A DNA stretch of 64,000 nt from assembly GCA_036321625.1 (NCBI GenBank), contig CP143259.1:2096001-2160000 (forward strand), in the 5' to 3' direction. Shown in pieces: positions 54,418 through 63,606 of this stretch; within the stretch, counting starts at the first letter, position 1; each line of letters opens with the position of its first letter. The position numbers were made by a program, and so were the translations under genes. The DNA comes from Peptoniphilaceae bacterium AMB_02 (GTDB lineage Bacteria; Bacillota; Clostridia; Tissierellales; Peptoniphilaceae). The notes beneath the pieces are model-generated. The model was not told the origin of the DNA. It ran no database searches and saw only the letters and a program-made list of their open reading frames with translations.

Positions 54418-57400
54418 TTACTGGTTTTCTTCCATTGATTTGTATTTCTTATATCTTTTTACTGCGCATTCTCTTCCCTTTCTAAATAGTTCTTCGGCGT
54501 TTTCGGGGAAGGTACGTCTTAGTGAAGCGTATCTGGTTTCTCCGCTTAGGAACTCTTCGAAGTCCAAGGTCGGTTCTTTTGAGTCTATCTTAAGTGGTTT
54601 CTCCTCTTCAGGATTATATCTGTAAAGAATCCAGTAGCCGGAGTCCACCGCTCTTTTCATTTCAGTTTGGACTTTGTCCATACCTAGTCTAAGTCCATGA
54701 GCAATACATGGAGCATATGCGATAATGACAGAGGGTCCTTTGTAATTCACAGCTTCTTTCATAGCTTTTAGTAATTGATTGTAATCTGCTCCCATGGAAA
54801 CTTGCGCAATGTATGCATTGCCATAAGTCATAAGCATTGCCGCAAGATCCTTCTTAGGACTTTCCTTACCGGAGGACGCAAATTGAGCAACGGCTCCGAT
54901 TGGAGTGGCTTTTGAACTCTGACCACCGGTATTAGAATAGACTTCAGTGTCCACGATTAGAACATTGATATCTACACCGCTTGCCACTACATGATCAAGT
55001 CCTCCAAAGCCTATATCGTAAGCCCATCCGTCTCCACCAAACATCCAAAAGCTTTTCTTTGCTAATTGATCTTTGTATTTTAAAATATTCAGTGCGTCTT
55101 CTGAACCGTTCTTTTCGAGTGCATGTATTAATTCGTCGCTTAGTCTTCTCGAATTGTCAAAATCTTCATAAGCTTCAATCCAAGCACCTCCTGCTGCTTT
55201 TAGTTCTAAATCCTCTGTACTCTCTGTGAGTTTTTCAACTCTAATCTTCTGTGCCTCTCTCTGTTTTCCTACTGATAAGAGCATTCCTAAACTGAACTCG
55301 GCATTGTTTTCAAAGAGCGAGTTAGACCATGCAGGTCCATGTCCTCTTTCATTTGTAGTATATGGAATTCCGGGCATCGCCGATCCCCAAGCTTGACTGC
55401 ATCCCGTTGCATTCGCCCAGTAAATTCTGTCTCCAAATAACTGAGTTAATAATTTTGCATATGGAGTCTCCCCACATCCGGCACATGCTGCCGAGAATTC
55501 CAATAGAGGCTGCCTAAACTGTGAACCCTTGATACTATATGGATTAAATAAATCCCCTTTATTCTTAACAGTTTGAACATAGTTCCAAGGAATTAACTTC
55601 TCTTCATTCAAGTCGGCCGGAACCATTTCAAGTGCTTTTTCTTTTGCAGGACATGAATGTGCACAAGAGCCGCATCCCGTACAATCATATGCTGATACTT
55701 GTAATGTATAATTAAGCCCCTTTGCGCTGGACCCTACCGCCGGAATATATTCAATAGAAGCTGGTGCATTGGAACTTTCTTCATCGTCTAATAAATACGG
55801 TCTTATTGCTGCATGAGGACATACCATAGAGCATCTATTACACTGGATGCAATTCTCCGGTATCCATTTAGGTATATGAGTTGCAATACCACGTTTTTCA
55901 TAAGCGGTTAAACCCATTTCGAACCTTCCATCCTCATAGCCTTTAAATGCACTAACAGGCATATCGTCTCCTTTTTGTCTATTTAAAGGTATGAGCATTT
56001 TATCTACTATCTCGGGGTTGTGGCTTGGTGACTCACTTGCTTCTATATTTTTAATATCATTTTCAGAAAATTCTATCTTTACAATTTCAGAAATTCCTGC
56101 ATCTACAGCAGCACAGTTTTTATTAACAACTTCATCTCCCTTGCTGAAATAGGTCTTTTTAATTGCATCTTTTATCTCTTTGGTTGCAAGCTCTATGGGA
56201 ATTATCTCCATTAGAGCAAAGAAAGCAGCTTGTAGGACAGTATTTATAAACCCGCCAAGACCAAGCTTTTCCGCTATCTCAACCGCATTGATGGAATAAA
56301 CAGAAATTTCTTTATCTATAATCCTTCTTTTTTCCTCTTCGGAGAGTTTTGATTTCAATTCTTCAGGACTCATGCCGGTATTAAATAGAAGAGTTCCACC
56401 ATCCTTTACATCATCGACAATATCGTATTGTCCTATATAGGATTGATTATGACAAGCGACAAAGTCGGCACTCTTTACATAGTATGATCCTCTGATTTTA
56501 TTCTTACTGAATTTAAGATGTGACTTTGTGACTCCATAGGATTTCTTTGCATCAAATTCAAAATAAGCTTGTGCATATAAATCCGTGGTCTCGTTTATTA
56601 TTTGAACGGTATTTTTATTTGCTCCGACCGTTCCATCACCGCCAAGCCCCCAAAACTTACAACTTACCATATCTGGATCCAGTGCAGCTTTAAGCTCAAC
56701 TGATTCCAGTGATTTATTGCTTACATCGTCAATTATTCCAATTGTAAAGTCTCTTTTGGGATTATCCTCCATAAGATTTTTATAAGCCGCGATTATCTGT
56801 CCGGGGTCAGTGTCTTTTGAGCTAAGACCGTATCTGCCCCCGATTATATACATGTCTTTTTCAAGATTGTTAAAAGCTGTACATACATCACTGTAAAGGG
56901 ATTCTCCTCCTGCTCCCATCTCTTTGTATCTGTCCAGTACCGCAATTCTCTTTACGGTCTTAGGTATGGCATCTATAAGATGTTTTGCAGAAAAAGGTCT
57001 AAATAGATGTACCTGAACAAATCCCACCTTTTGTCCAAGATTATTGAGATAATCGACCGCCTCTTCTATGGCTCCGGAAGCTGACCCCATGGCTATAAGT
57101 ATATATTCAGCATCCTCACTTCCATAATAGTTAAACAATTTATATTCTCTACCGGTAATTTTAAAAATCCTGTCCATATAGGACTGAACTATATCCGGTA
57201 AATCATCGTAAAAGGCATTATTCGCCTCTCTGATTTGAAAATAGATATCAGGATTTTGAACTGTCGCTCTAATCTTTGGTCTTTCAGGATTTAAGCTTGA
57301 ATTTCTAAATTCTTCGAGTGCTTCCCAGTCCAACATTTCCCTAAGTTCAGAATCTTCCATCAATTCAATTTTTGCAAGCTCATGAGATGTCCTAAATCCA

Positions 57401-57915
57401 TCAAAAAAATGCATAAAGGGAATCCGTCCGCTTAAACTGGATAGATGTGCGATTGCCGCCATATCAGCAGCTTCTTGTACCGAGCCGCTTGATAGCATTG
57501 CATATCCGGTCTGTTTACAATTCATGACATCCGAGTGATCCCCGAAAATACTCAAGGCATGAGTACCTACAGTTCTGGACGCAATATGGATGACTCCGGG
57601 TAGTCTCTCCCCTGATATCCTGTGCATTACAGGAATCATTAGTAGTAGTCCTTGGCTCGAAGTATATGTCGTTGCAAGAGCTCCCGTTTGCAGTGCACCA
57701 TGTACGGTTGCAATTGCTCCGGCTTCAGACTGCATCTCAACCAAGCTCACTTCTTGACCAAATAAGTTTTTCCTTCCTCTTGCAGACCAGCTGTCTGTAT
57801 GCCCCGCCATCGGGGATGAAGGTGTGATCGGGTAAATCGCAGCAACTTCCGTAAATCTATACGCTATTTCCGCTGCTGCTTCGTTCCCATCCATAGTTAC
57901 TGTTTTTCTCACCAT
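54418..57915 (-). CDS. nifJ: Pyruvate:ferredoxin (flavodoxin) oxidoreductase
   Basis: This single-chain PFOR of 1165 residues oxidises pyruvate with CoA to acetyl-CoA, CO2 and reduced ferredoxin, the central energy step of anaerobes. Domains I and II carry ITPSSPMAG and GGRYGLSSKDTDP. The CoA/gamma domain has GLGGDGTVGANKN. Two [4Fe-4S] sites read CIQCNRCSMVCPH and CTGCGSCAHSCP. The thiamine domain has CAGCGETPY, GGDGWAYDIGFGG and EVYSNTGGQSSK. Its start lies two bases after the ligase-fusion stop, so it is part of the T-box operon. Given that operon, another 2-oxoacid substrate is conceivable but not shown. Confidence 0.95.
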   Translation of the reverse strand: MVRKTVTMDGNEAAAEIAYRFTEVAAIYPITPSSPMAGHTDSWSARGRKNLFGQEVSLVEMQSEAGAIATVHGALQTGALATTYTSSQGLLLMIPVMHRISGERLPGVIHIASRTVGTHALSIFGDHSDVMNCKQTGYAMLSSGSVQEAADMAAIAHLSSLSGRIPFMHFFDGFRTSHELAKIELMEDSELREMLDWEALEEFRNSSLNPERPKIRATVQNPDIYFQIREANNAFYDDLPDIVQSYMDRIFKITGREYKLFNYYGSEDAEYILIAMGSASGAIEEAVDYLNNLGQKVGFVQVHLFRPFSAKHLIDAIPKTVKRIAVLDRYKEMGAGGESLYSDVCTAFNNLEKDMYIIGGRYGLSSKDTDPGQIIAAYKNLMEDNPKRDFTIGIIDDVSNKSLESVELKAALDPDMVSCKFWGLGGDGTVGANKNTVQIINETTDLYAQAYFEFDAKKSYGVTKSHLKFSKNKIRGSYYVKSADFVACHNQSYIGQYDIVDDVKDGGTLLFNTGMSPEELKSKLSEEEKRRIIDKEISVYSINAVEIAEKLGLGGFINTVLQAAFFALMEIIPIELATKEIKDAIKKTYFSKGDEVVNKNCAAVDAGISEIVKIEFSENDIKNIEASESPSHNPEIVDKMLIPLNRQKGDDMPVSAFKGYEDGRFEMGLTAYEKRGIATHIPKWIPENCIQCNRCSMVCPHAAIRPYLLDDEESSNAPASIEYIPAVGSSAKGLNYTLQVSAYDCTGCGSCAHSCPAKEKALEMVPADLNEEKLIPWNYVQTVKNKGDLFNPYSIKGSQFRQPLLEFSAACAGCGETPYAKLLTQLFGDRIYWANATGCSQAWGSAMPGIPYTTNERGHGPAWSNSLFENNAEFSLGMLLSVGKQREAQKIRVEKLTESTEDLELKAAGGAWIEAYEDFDNSRRLSDELIHALEKNGSEDALNILKYKDQLAKKSFWMFGGDGWAYDIGFGGLDHVVASGVDINVLIVDTEVYSNTGGQSSKATPIGAVAQFASSGKESPKKDLAAMLMTYGNAYIAQVSMGADYNQLLKAMKEAVNYKGPSVIIAYAPCIAHGLRLGMDKVQTEMKRAVDSGYWILYRYNPEEEKPLKIDSKEPTLDFEEFLSGETRYASLRRTFPENAEELFRKGRECAVKRYKKYKSMEENQ

Positions 57916-57917
57916 CT

Positions 57918-60404
57918 CTAATCTCCTAACTCTCCGTTTAAATATGCTTCGGCATTTTCTCTCATCTTGTACTTCATAATCTTACCAGCTGCATTCATAG
58001 GGAATGACTTTAAGAATACCACATGTTTCGGTACTTTATGCCTGGACATATTGCCTTTGATATATTCCTTCATTTCTCTCTCATTCATCTCTTCACCGTC
58101 TTTTAGTATGACGCAGGCCATGATTTCTTCACCGTATTTTTTGTTCGGCACTCCTATGACTTGAACATCCTTTATCTTAGGATGTGTATAAATGAATTCC
58201 TCTATCTCCTTAGGGTAGATATTTTCTCCACCTCTTATTATCATATCTTTTAATCTGCCTGTAATATTAAAGTTTCCTTCCTCATTCATACATGCCAGAT
58301 CTCCCGAATGAAGCCATCCTTCAGAATCCACTGCATCATGTGTTTCCTCCGGCATTTTATAGTATCCCTTCATCGTATTATATCCTCTTGAACAAAACTC
58401 GCCATTGACTCCCGGCCCTACCTCTTCTCCGGTTTCAGGATCTATAATCTTGCATTCCACATGAGGTAGCGGATGACCTACCGTTTCTACCCTTGCATCC
58501 AGTGGATCGTCCCAATTAGACATGGTAGATCCCGGCGAAGATTCCGTCTGTCCATAGACACTTACGATTCCTCTCATATTCATACCATCCGGTTGCGCAA
58601 CCTTTCTCATAAGGTCAGCCGGACAGCCGGCTCCTGCCATTATCCCCGTACGTACATTCGAAAAATCTGTCTTTGCATAGTCCTCATGGTTGAACATCGC
58701 TATAAACATAGTCGGGACTCCATGGAAAACTGTGATTCTCTCCAAATTGATACAAGCAAGTGAGGCTTTTGCAGAGAAATACGGCAGTGGACATATTGTA
58801 GCTCCATGAGTCATGGCTGCAGTCATTGCAAGCACCATCCCGAAACAATGGAACATCGGAACTTGAATCATAAGCCTGTCTGCTGTCGACAAATCCATCC
58901 TGTCGCCTATAGACTTTCCATTATTTATTATATTGTAATGAGTAAGCATTACCCCTTTAGGAAAACCTGTAGTCCCGGAAGTATACTGCATATTACATAC
59001 ATCATCAGGCTTAACTGCTGCCGCTCTCCTATGCACCTCTTCAACTGGTACTTCTGTAGCTTTATTCATAGCTTCTCTGAACTCTAAACATCCCGGCATT
59101 TCAAACCCAACTGTTATGATATTTCTCAAGAACGGAAGTTTCTTGGAATGCAGTCTTCTACCCTTGGTCGTACCTTTCAGTTCCGGACAAAGTTCCATCA
59201 TTATTTCCTTATAATTGGAATCCAAACAGGATTCTATCATAATAAGTGTATGGGTATCCGATTGTCTAAGAAGGTATTCCGCTTCTCTTATCTTGTACGC
59301 AGTGTTTACCGTTACCAACACTGCTCCTATTTTTGTAGTAGCCCAAAAAGCTATAAACCACTCCGGGACATTTGTAGCCCAAGCGGCAACTTTACTGCCC
59401 GGTTGTACTCCCATAGCGATTAGAGACCTTGCAAAAGTATCGACATCATCCCTGAACTCACTATAAGTCCTCGTATAATCCAGAGTTGTGTATTTAACTG
59501 CATACTGATCCGGAAACTCATCTACTACTCGGTCAAGCACTTCAGAAAAAGTCTCTTCAATCAATACATCTTTTTCCCAAATATATTGACCCTCGTGATT
59601 ATAATTATAGTATAACTCTTTCTTTCTGATTCTCGGACTGCTGAATCGATGCATATAGTTTACATAATGTGGAAAGATGACTTCCATATCTTGCAAATCC
59701 GGCATCCACTCAGGTTCCCATTCAATCGATATAAATCCGTCATAATTTATTGAAGTTATGGCTTCCATCATCTCTCTAATTGGAAGGGAACCTTCGCCTA
59801 TAATATTGTAATTGTCCTTGTCATCAGAGTCTTTTATATGGACATGCTTCACATATGCTCCAAGGTTTTTAATCGTATCAGATGCAGATTCTCCCGCATA
59901 TCGGAACGGATGATGCATATCCCAAAGAACAGCTATTTCATCTGAAGCAAAAGTATTTAGCAAGTCTCTAAGTTTAAATGTATCTGCATAAATCCCCTTG
60001 GTTTTAATTAGTATCATAACCTTGTTTTCTCTGGCTATTGGCGTCAGTCTGCTTAAGGTTCTATGAACCGTCTCTTCATCAGAATTCCTAGCCAGTACGC
60101 TTATATACGGCACCCTACTGTTAGATGCAATCTTAATCAGTTTTACAATATCCTCAAAAGTATCTTCACTTCCATCAGATAAATCAAAGGAGCTGTCAAA
60201 GCAGGCTATCTTTAATCCGACTTCATATAGTTTTCTAACTGTTGCAGCGGTATTTATTTCATTGAAAGGACCGCTTTTATCTAAAAGCTCTGGCCTTTCG
60301 TTTATATTATGGATCTCGATCCCATTAAACTTCATATCAAGAGCAGTTTGAACGAATTGTTCAAAGCTCAAATCCCATCCTCTTGTAGAAAAACTTAAAT
60401 TCAT
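57918..60404 (-). CDS. Fusion: sugar-isomerase-type TIM barrel plus AMP-dependent acyl-CoA ligase
   Basis: The 828 residues divide into two enzymes. Residues 1 to about 270 are an AP-endonuclease-2/sugar phosphate isomerase TIM barrel, with metal-site segments LWDMHHPFRY, KHVHIKDS and ISIEWEPEW. From about 280 an ANL ligase follows, with the P-loop YTSGTTGFPKGVMLTH, VYGQTESSPG, GWLHSGD, the GRLKDMIIRGGENIYPKE hinge and the catalytic Lys in NAAGKIMKYKMRE. It would activate a carboxylic acid to a CoA ester, but the acid is unknown. Its ATG overlaps the LeuA-like stop (ATGA) and PFOR follows at two bases, so the three proteins are made together. Confidence 0.85.
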   Translation of the reverse strand: MNLSFSTRGWDLSFEQFVQTALDMKFNGIEIHNINERPELLDKSGPFNEINTAATVRKLYEVGLKIACFDSSFDLSDGSEDTFEDIVKLIKIASNSRVPYISVLARNSDEETVHRTLSRLTPIARENKVMILIKTKGIYADTFKLRDLLNTFASDEIAVLWDMHHPFRYAGESASDTIKNLGAYVKHVHIKDSDDKDNYNIIGEGSLPIREMMEAITSINYDGFISIEWEPEWMPDLQDMEVIFPHYVNYMHRFSSPRIRKKELYYNYNHEGQYIWEKDVLIEETFSEVLDRVVDEFPDQYAVKYTTLDYTRTYSEFRDDVDTFARSLIAMGVQPGSKVAAWATNVPEWFIAFWATTKIGAVLVTVNTAYKIREAEYLLRQSDTHTLIMIESCLDSNYKEIMMELCPELKGTTKGRRLHSKKLPFLRNIITVGFEMPGCLEFREAMNKATEVPVEEVHRRAAAVKPDDVCNMQYTSGTTGFPKGVMLTHYNIINNGKSIGDRMDLSTADRLMIQVPMFHCFGMVLAMTAAMTHGATICPLPYFSAKASLACINLERITVFHGVPTMFIAMFNHEDYAKTDFSNVRTGIMAGAGCPADLMRKVAQPDGMNMRGIVSVYGQTESSPGSTMSNWDDPLDARVETVGHPLPHVECKIIDPETGEEVGPGVNGEFCSRGYNTMKGYYKMPEETHDAVDSEGWLHSGDLACMNEEGNFNITGRLKDMIIRGGENIYPKEIEEFIYTHPKIKDVQVIGVPNKKYGEEIMACVILKDGEEMNEREMKEYIKGNMSRHKVPKHVVFLKSFPMNAAGKIMKYKMRENAEAYLNGELGD

Positions 60405-61825
60405 GCTTCCAACTCCTCATAAGCTATTTTATTCAAAGCATTTATATAAGCTCTAATGCTTGCACCTACAATATCGGTAGATATCCCGTGTCCGGAATAA
60501 ACCCTACCATTCGACCTGAGTTTAACTACTGTTTCACCCATGGCCTCCCTGCCTTGTGTAACTGCCTGAATTTGAAAATCATCAAGCTCATAATGAGTAC
60601 CGATAATATTTTCTATGGCCAAAAATGCTGCATCTATAGGACCATCTCCAATACTGATACCTTCCAGCACTTCTTCACCTTTAGTTAATTTCAAATGAGC
60701 CATTGCAGTAATGATATTTCCAGTATTGATTACATAAGAGTGCACTGTATAAGTCGGAGGAACCTGCATCGCAACAGATGCAACTATCGAATCCAGTTCC
60801 TTTCTACCTACTGTTCCTTTTTTATTCGCAATCCTTTGAAATGCCTCATATACTTTCACTTCATCATCTTCAGACAGTTCATAACCCATGGTCTTGGCAA
60901 CTTTGGCTACCGCAGATTGACTGTCATGAGCACTTAGAATAAACGACTCTTCTCCATGATCTTGTACTCCCATATCAAATGGAGAATGAACGCTTCTATT
61001 AGTCTCACAAATCCATTTAATCTGATTTAAAACTCTATTTATTTCAGTGTATCTTATATCTGAAACTACCCCAAGAACATGCCCCTTGCTCGAAATAACT
61101 TTTGCAACATTTTCAAGAGAAATACTGTTCACATTATACGTGGACGCTTTTATCTCTCTAACTCCGGCTTTGATAGCTGCAATTGCGGAAGAGTCAGCCA
61201 TCGCAATCTCGTTGGCGCATGCAACTCCTATTCTTACCCCACCAATTCCAGTAACCACTTTTTTAATCTTATTAATAAATACTTCAAACTCATCAGGAAG
61301 CATCGTTCCTGCAGTATCACATATGGTAATGATATTAGCCCCTGCATCTATAGCCGTCTCGATTGCCTGCTTTAAAAATGCAAGATCACTCCTGCTCGCA
61401 TCGTCTGCAATAAATTCAACTTCATTGCAATAGCTGCGGCATTTTTTTACAGAATTTTCTATGCACTCTAAAATCTCTTCCGGTTTCATTTGTGTTAAAT
61501 ACTCCATCTGAACTATGCTAACCGGTGCAGGTACTTGCAGTCTAGGAAATCTCGCTCCTTTAAGAACCTCCCAAGTCGAATCTATCTTCTCTCCAACTAA
61601 ATCCACGGGAACTGCCACTACACTGTTTCTAACAGCTGAAGCAATTGATTTTACGAGCAAGCTATCTACTTTCTTATTCCTTAATTCATCCAGTTCAATA
61701 ACGGAAACATCCAGTTTATCCAGTAGTTTTGAAAGCTCAATTTTCTCCTTGAAACTAAGGCTAAAATCTCTCGAAATACTTGCCTCTTTAATTGTCACAT
61801 CACTTATGTACACTCTTTCCATCAT
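60401..61825 (-). CDS. LeuA-like protein with degenerate active site and intact regulatory domain
   Basis: This 474-residue homologue of 2-isopropylmalate/citramalate synthases has DASRSDLAFL, CDTAGTMLPDEF and a well-kept C-terminal LeuA regulatory domain (about 350-474, with SIGDGPIDAAFLAIE and GHGISTDIVGASIRAYINALNK). However, the family start DTTLRDGEQ reads DVTIKEASI. The metal-binding HxHND reads ACANE (Ala202, Ala204), and the GERAGN segment is lost. Normal aldol condensation through the divalent metal is therefore doubtful. It is first in a T-box-controlled operon. It could be a regulatory paralogue or have a changed chemistry. Start ATG-ATG follows GGAGGG. Confidence 0.8.
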   Translation of the reverse strand: MMERVYISDVTIKEASISRDFSLSFKEKIELSKLLDKLDVSVIELDELRNKKVDSLLVKSIASAVRNSVVAVPVDLVGEKIDSTWEVLKGARFPRLQVPAPVSIVQMEYLTQMKPEEILECIENSVKKCRSYCNEVEFIADDASRSDLAFLKQAIETAIDAGANIITICDTAGTMLPDEFEVFINKIKKVVTGIGGVRIGVACANEIAMADSSAIAAIKAGVREIKASTYNVNSISLENVAKVISSKGHVLGVVSDIRYTEINRVLNQIKWICETNRSVHSPFDMGVQDHGEESFILSAHDSQSAVAKVAKTMGYELSEDDEVKVYEAFQRIANKKGTVGRKELDSIVASVAMQVPPTYTVHSYVINTGNIITAMAHLKLTKGEEVLEGISIGDGPIDAAFLAIENIIGTHYELDDFQIQAVTQGREAMGETVVKLRSNGRVYSGHGISTDIVGASIRAYINALNKIAYEELEA

Positions 61826-61845
61826 AAACCCTCCATTTTTGTAAT

Positions 61846-62097
61846 AAAAAAATCCCTAGAGCAAAATGCTCAGGGACGAAATTATCGCGGTACCACCCTT
61901 ATTATTCAATTCTCACGAAATTGAATCACTCTCGAACTCTAACAAGTTCACAGCCGATTACGGGGCGACCGGGTTAAACTCAAAGCCTTCGTAAAACCAA
62001 CTCCGGAATTAGACTGATGATTATTTTCGGTATCGACTCACACCAAATGCCGACTCTCTGAAACTCTCCAATAATATCATAGCTCCTTCAAAGTATT
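61846..62097 (-). promoter_or_regulatory. T-box leader, probably leucine-specific
   Basis: On the minus strand the T-box core AGGGTGGTACCGCG (61886-61899) is followed by the terminator TCCCTGAGCA / TGCTC-T-AGGGA (61853-61876) and seven T. Stem I carries the GGAGAGTTTCAGAGAGTCGG stretch and the specifier region, where CTA (62010-62012) precedes a purine. This suggests Leu. ATC (62019-62021, Ile) is a less likely alternative. Uncharged tRNA would release the terminator and switch on the LeuA-like/ligase/PFOR operon. Confidence 0.93.
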
Positions 62098-62116
62098 TTA
62101 ATATTGAATTATGAGA

Positions 62117-62145
62117 ATTTTACCATATATTAAAATAATATGCAA
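62117..62145 (-). promoter_or_regulatory. Promoter of the T-box operon
   Basis: TTGCAT (62140-62145), a 17-base spacer and TAAAAT (62117-62122) on the minus strand, about 20 bases before the leader. Confidence 0.75.
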
Positions 62146-62231
62146 GCACTTTAATGTGATTAGAGATAAAAGCTTTGAAGTGTAATTTTAGTAAACCTAA
62201 AAAAACATCATATAGCTTCATCCATACCAAA

Positions 62232-63509
62232 TTATCGTACAGGTTTATAGGCGTATTGCCTTGATATCCTGCGCTCAGGTTCGATATCAAATAGATAAAG
62301 AACTACTAAAAACAACCATTCTAAAGGTTTCATCAAAAGATAAACAGTATCGGCTCTCCAAGGTGAATTAATATGTCTTGATATAGGATAGCCGTATTTA
62401 TCGTAAAAATCCCTTATAGCTTTATGAAACTTTGGCAGCTTTTCTTCCAATAATTGTTCAAAGGCATTGGCAATACACAATTGTCGATTCACAAGTATTG
62501 TCTCCCCACCTCTTGTGCCCGGCCTAAGTGGTTTGACTAGTCTAGGATGACCGGCAACTGCGACAGTGCATAGATAATGTTGATCGAACATTTCATTAGG
62601 TGGTGCTATTTTTTGAGATAAATTCCAATCTGCTGTCTCGGTCCAAACTCTATAAAAACTGTCCGGTCTTTGTCCGATTATTATTGAAATCATAATTACG
62701 ATTCCCAGTAATGGCAGTGTAAAAATAAAAGCAATCAGAGGCCAGTTTAAAGAATTTTTTAGTAATGCATTAACTTTTCCCTTCCATGTATTTGGATTCT
62801 CCATCACTTCCACTTCAGATTTATCCAATGGCTCTTCCATTTTTTCTTGGTCATTCCATTCAATAATAACCTCTTTGATCACTTTAATTAAGATTAAAAC
62901 AAAATTAAATGGCGCAAGTGCAAGTAATGGATCGGATGTAACGGTTCCAAAAACTTGAAGTATCCACATTACACATATTCCGATTCCCAAGTAAAGACTT
63001 GAAATACAAATCACAGCAAAAAGTGGAGGTGTCTCTTTTATGGACTTGATTCTAAGGTAAATATAAGCTCCCAAAGCCATGACCACCGGAATTATAAATC
63101 CAGGCAAATATTCTATGGATAGCATAAAATGCTTTTCATTATTTTTGAGCACTGTGTCCCAAGGTACAAATCTAATATCCATTAAACTCATGTATAGGCC
63201 GGTAAACACAGTTCCAAGTATTATAGTTACTACATCTATCTTTTTCCCCGCCAGCTTTATCCTTTTATCGTTAGTTCTCATAAATAAAAAGACTATATTC
63301 AGCAAAGTAAGAATTCCCGGATATACAAAAAACCCCAAAATTAGAGCTCCAAAAAATATCCCCTGAGGCATCTCTTTAATCGTTCCACTTCCATCGGCTA
63401 TAAAAATATATGTTGCAAATAATAGCATCAGGATTATGCTAATTCCCAGCGAGTAGAGAATCGGTAGTTTATATAATCTATCAATATATTTTTTGAATTT
63501 ATCCTTCAT
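62232..63509 (-). CDS. DUF6688-like membrane protein, unknown function
   Basis: This 425-residue protein has about six to eight hydrophobic helices in the first 290 residues. A conserved-looking outer/cytosolic segment, HYLCTVAVAGHPRLVKPLRPGTRGG and LVNRQLCIANAFEQLL, follows at about 325-370. A last hydrophobic stretch (WLFLVVLYLFDIEPERRISRQYAY) ends it. I recall this C-terminal block as the DUF6688 signature, but no function is known. A charged linker (about 215-240) divides the membrane part. No ribosome site anomaly or partner suggests a role. Confidence 0.65.
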   Translation of the reverse strand: MKDKFKKYIDRLYKLPILYSLGISIILMLLFATYIFIADGSGTIKEMPQGIFFGALILGFFVYPGILTLLNIVFLFMRTNDKRIKLAGKKIDVVTIILGTVFTGLYMSLMDIRFVPWDTVLKNNEKHFMLSIEYLPGFIIPVVMALGAYIYLRIKSIKETPPLFAVICISSLYLGIGICVMWILQVFGTVTSDPLLALAPFNFVLILIKVIKEVIIEWNDQEKMEEPLDKSEVEVMENPNTWKGKVNALLKNSLNWPLIAFIFTLPLLGIVIMISIIIGQRPDSFYRVWTETADWNLSQKIAPPNEMFDQHYLCTVAVAGHPRLVKPLRPGTRGGETILVNRQLCIANAFEQLLEEKLPKFHKAIRDFYDKYGYPISRHINSPWRADTVYLLMKPLEWLFLVVLYLFDIEPERRISRQYAYKPVR

Positions 63510-63606
63510 TTCACTTACCTTCCAGTTTTAATATTAGAATTATACTACTTTTCATTGCTCTCCAATGCAATATCACACATCCCATTTAGTGAGCGATCAT
63601 CGATTC

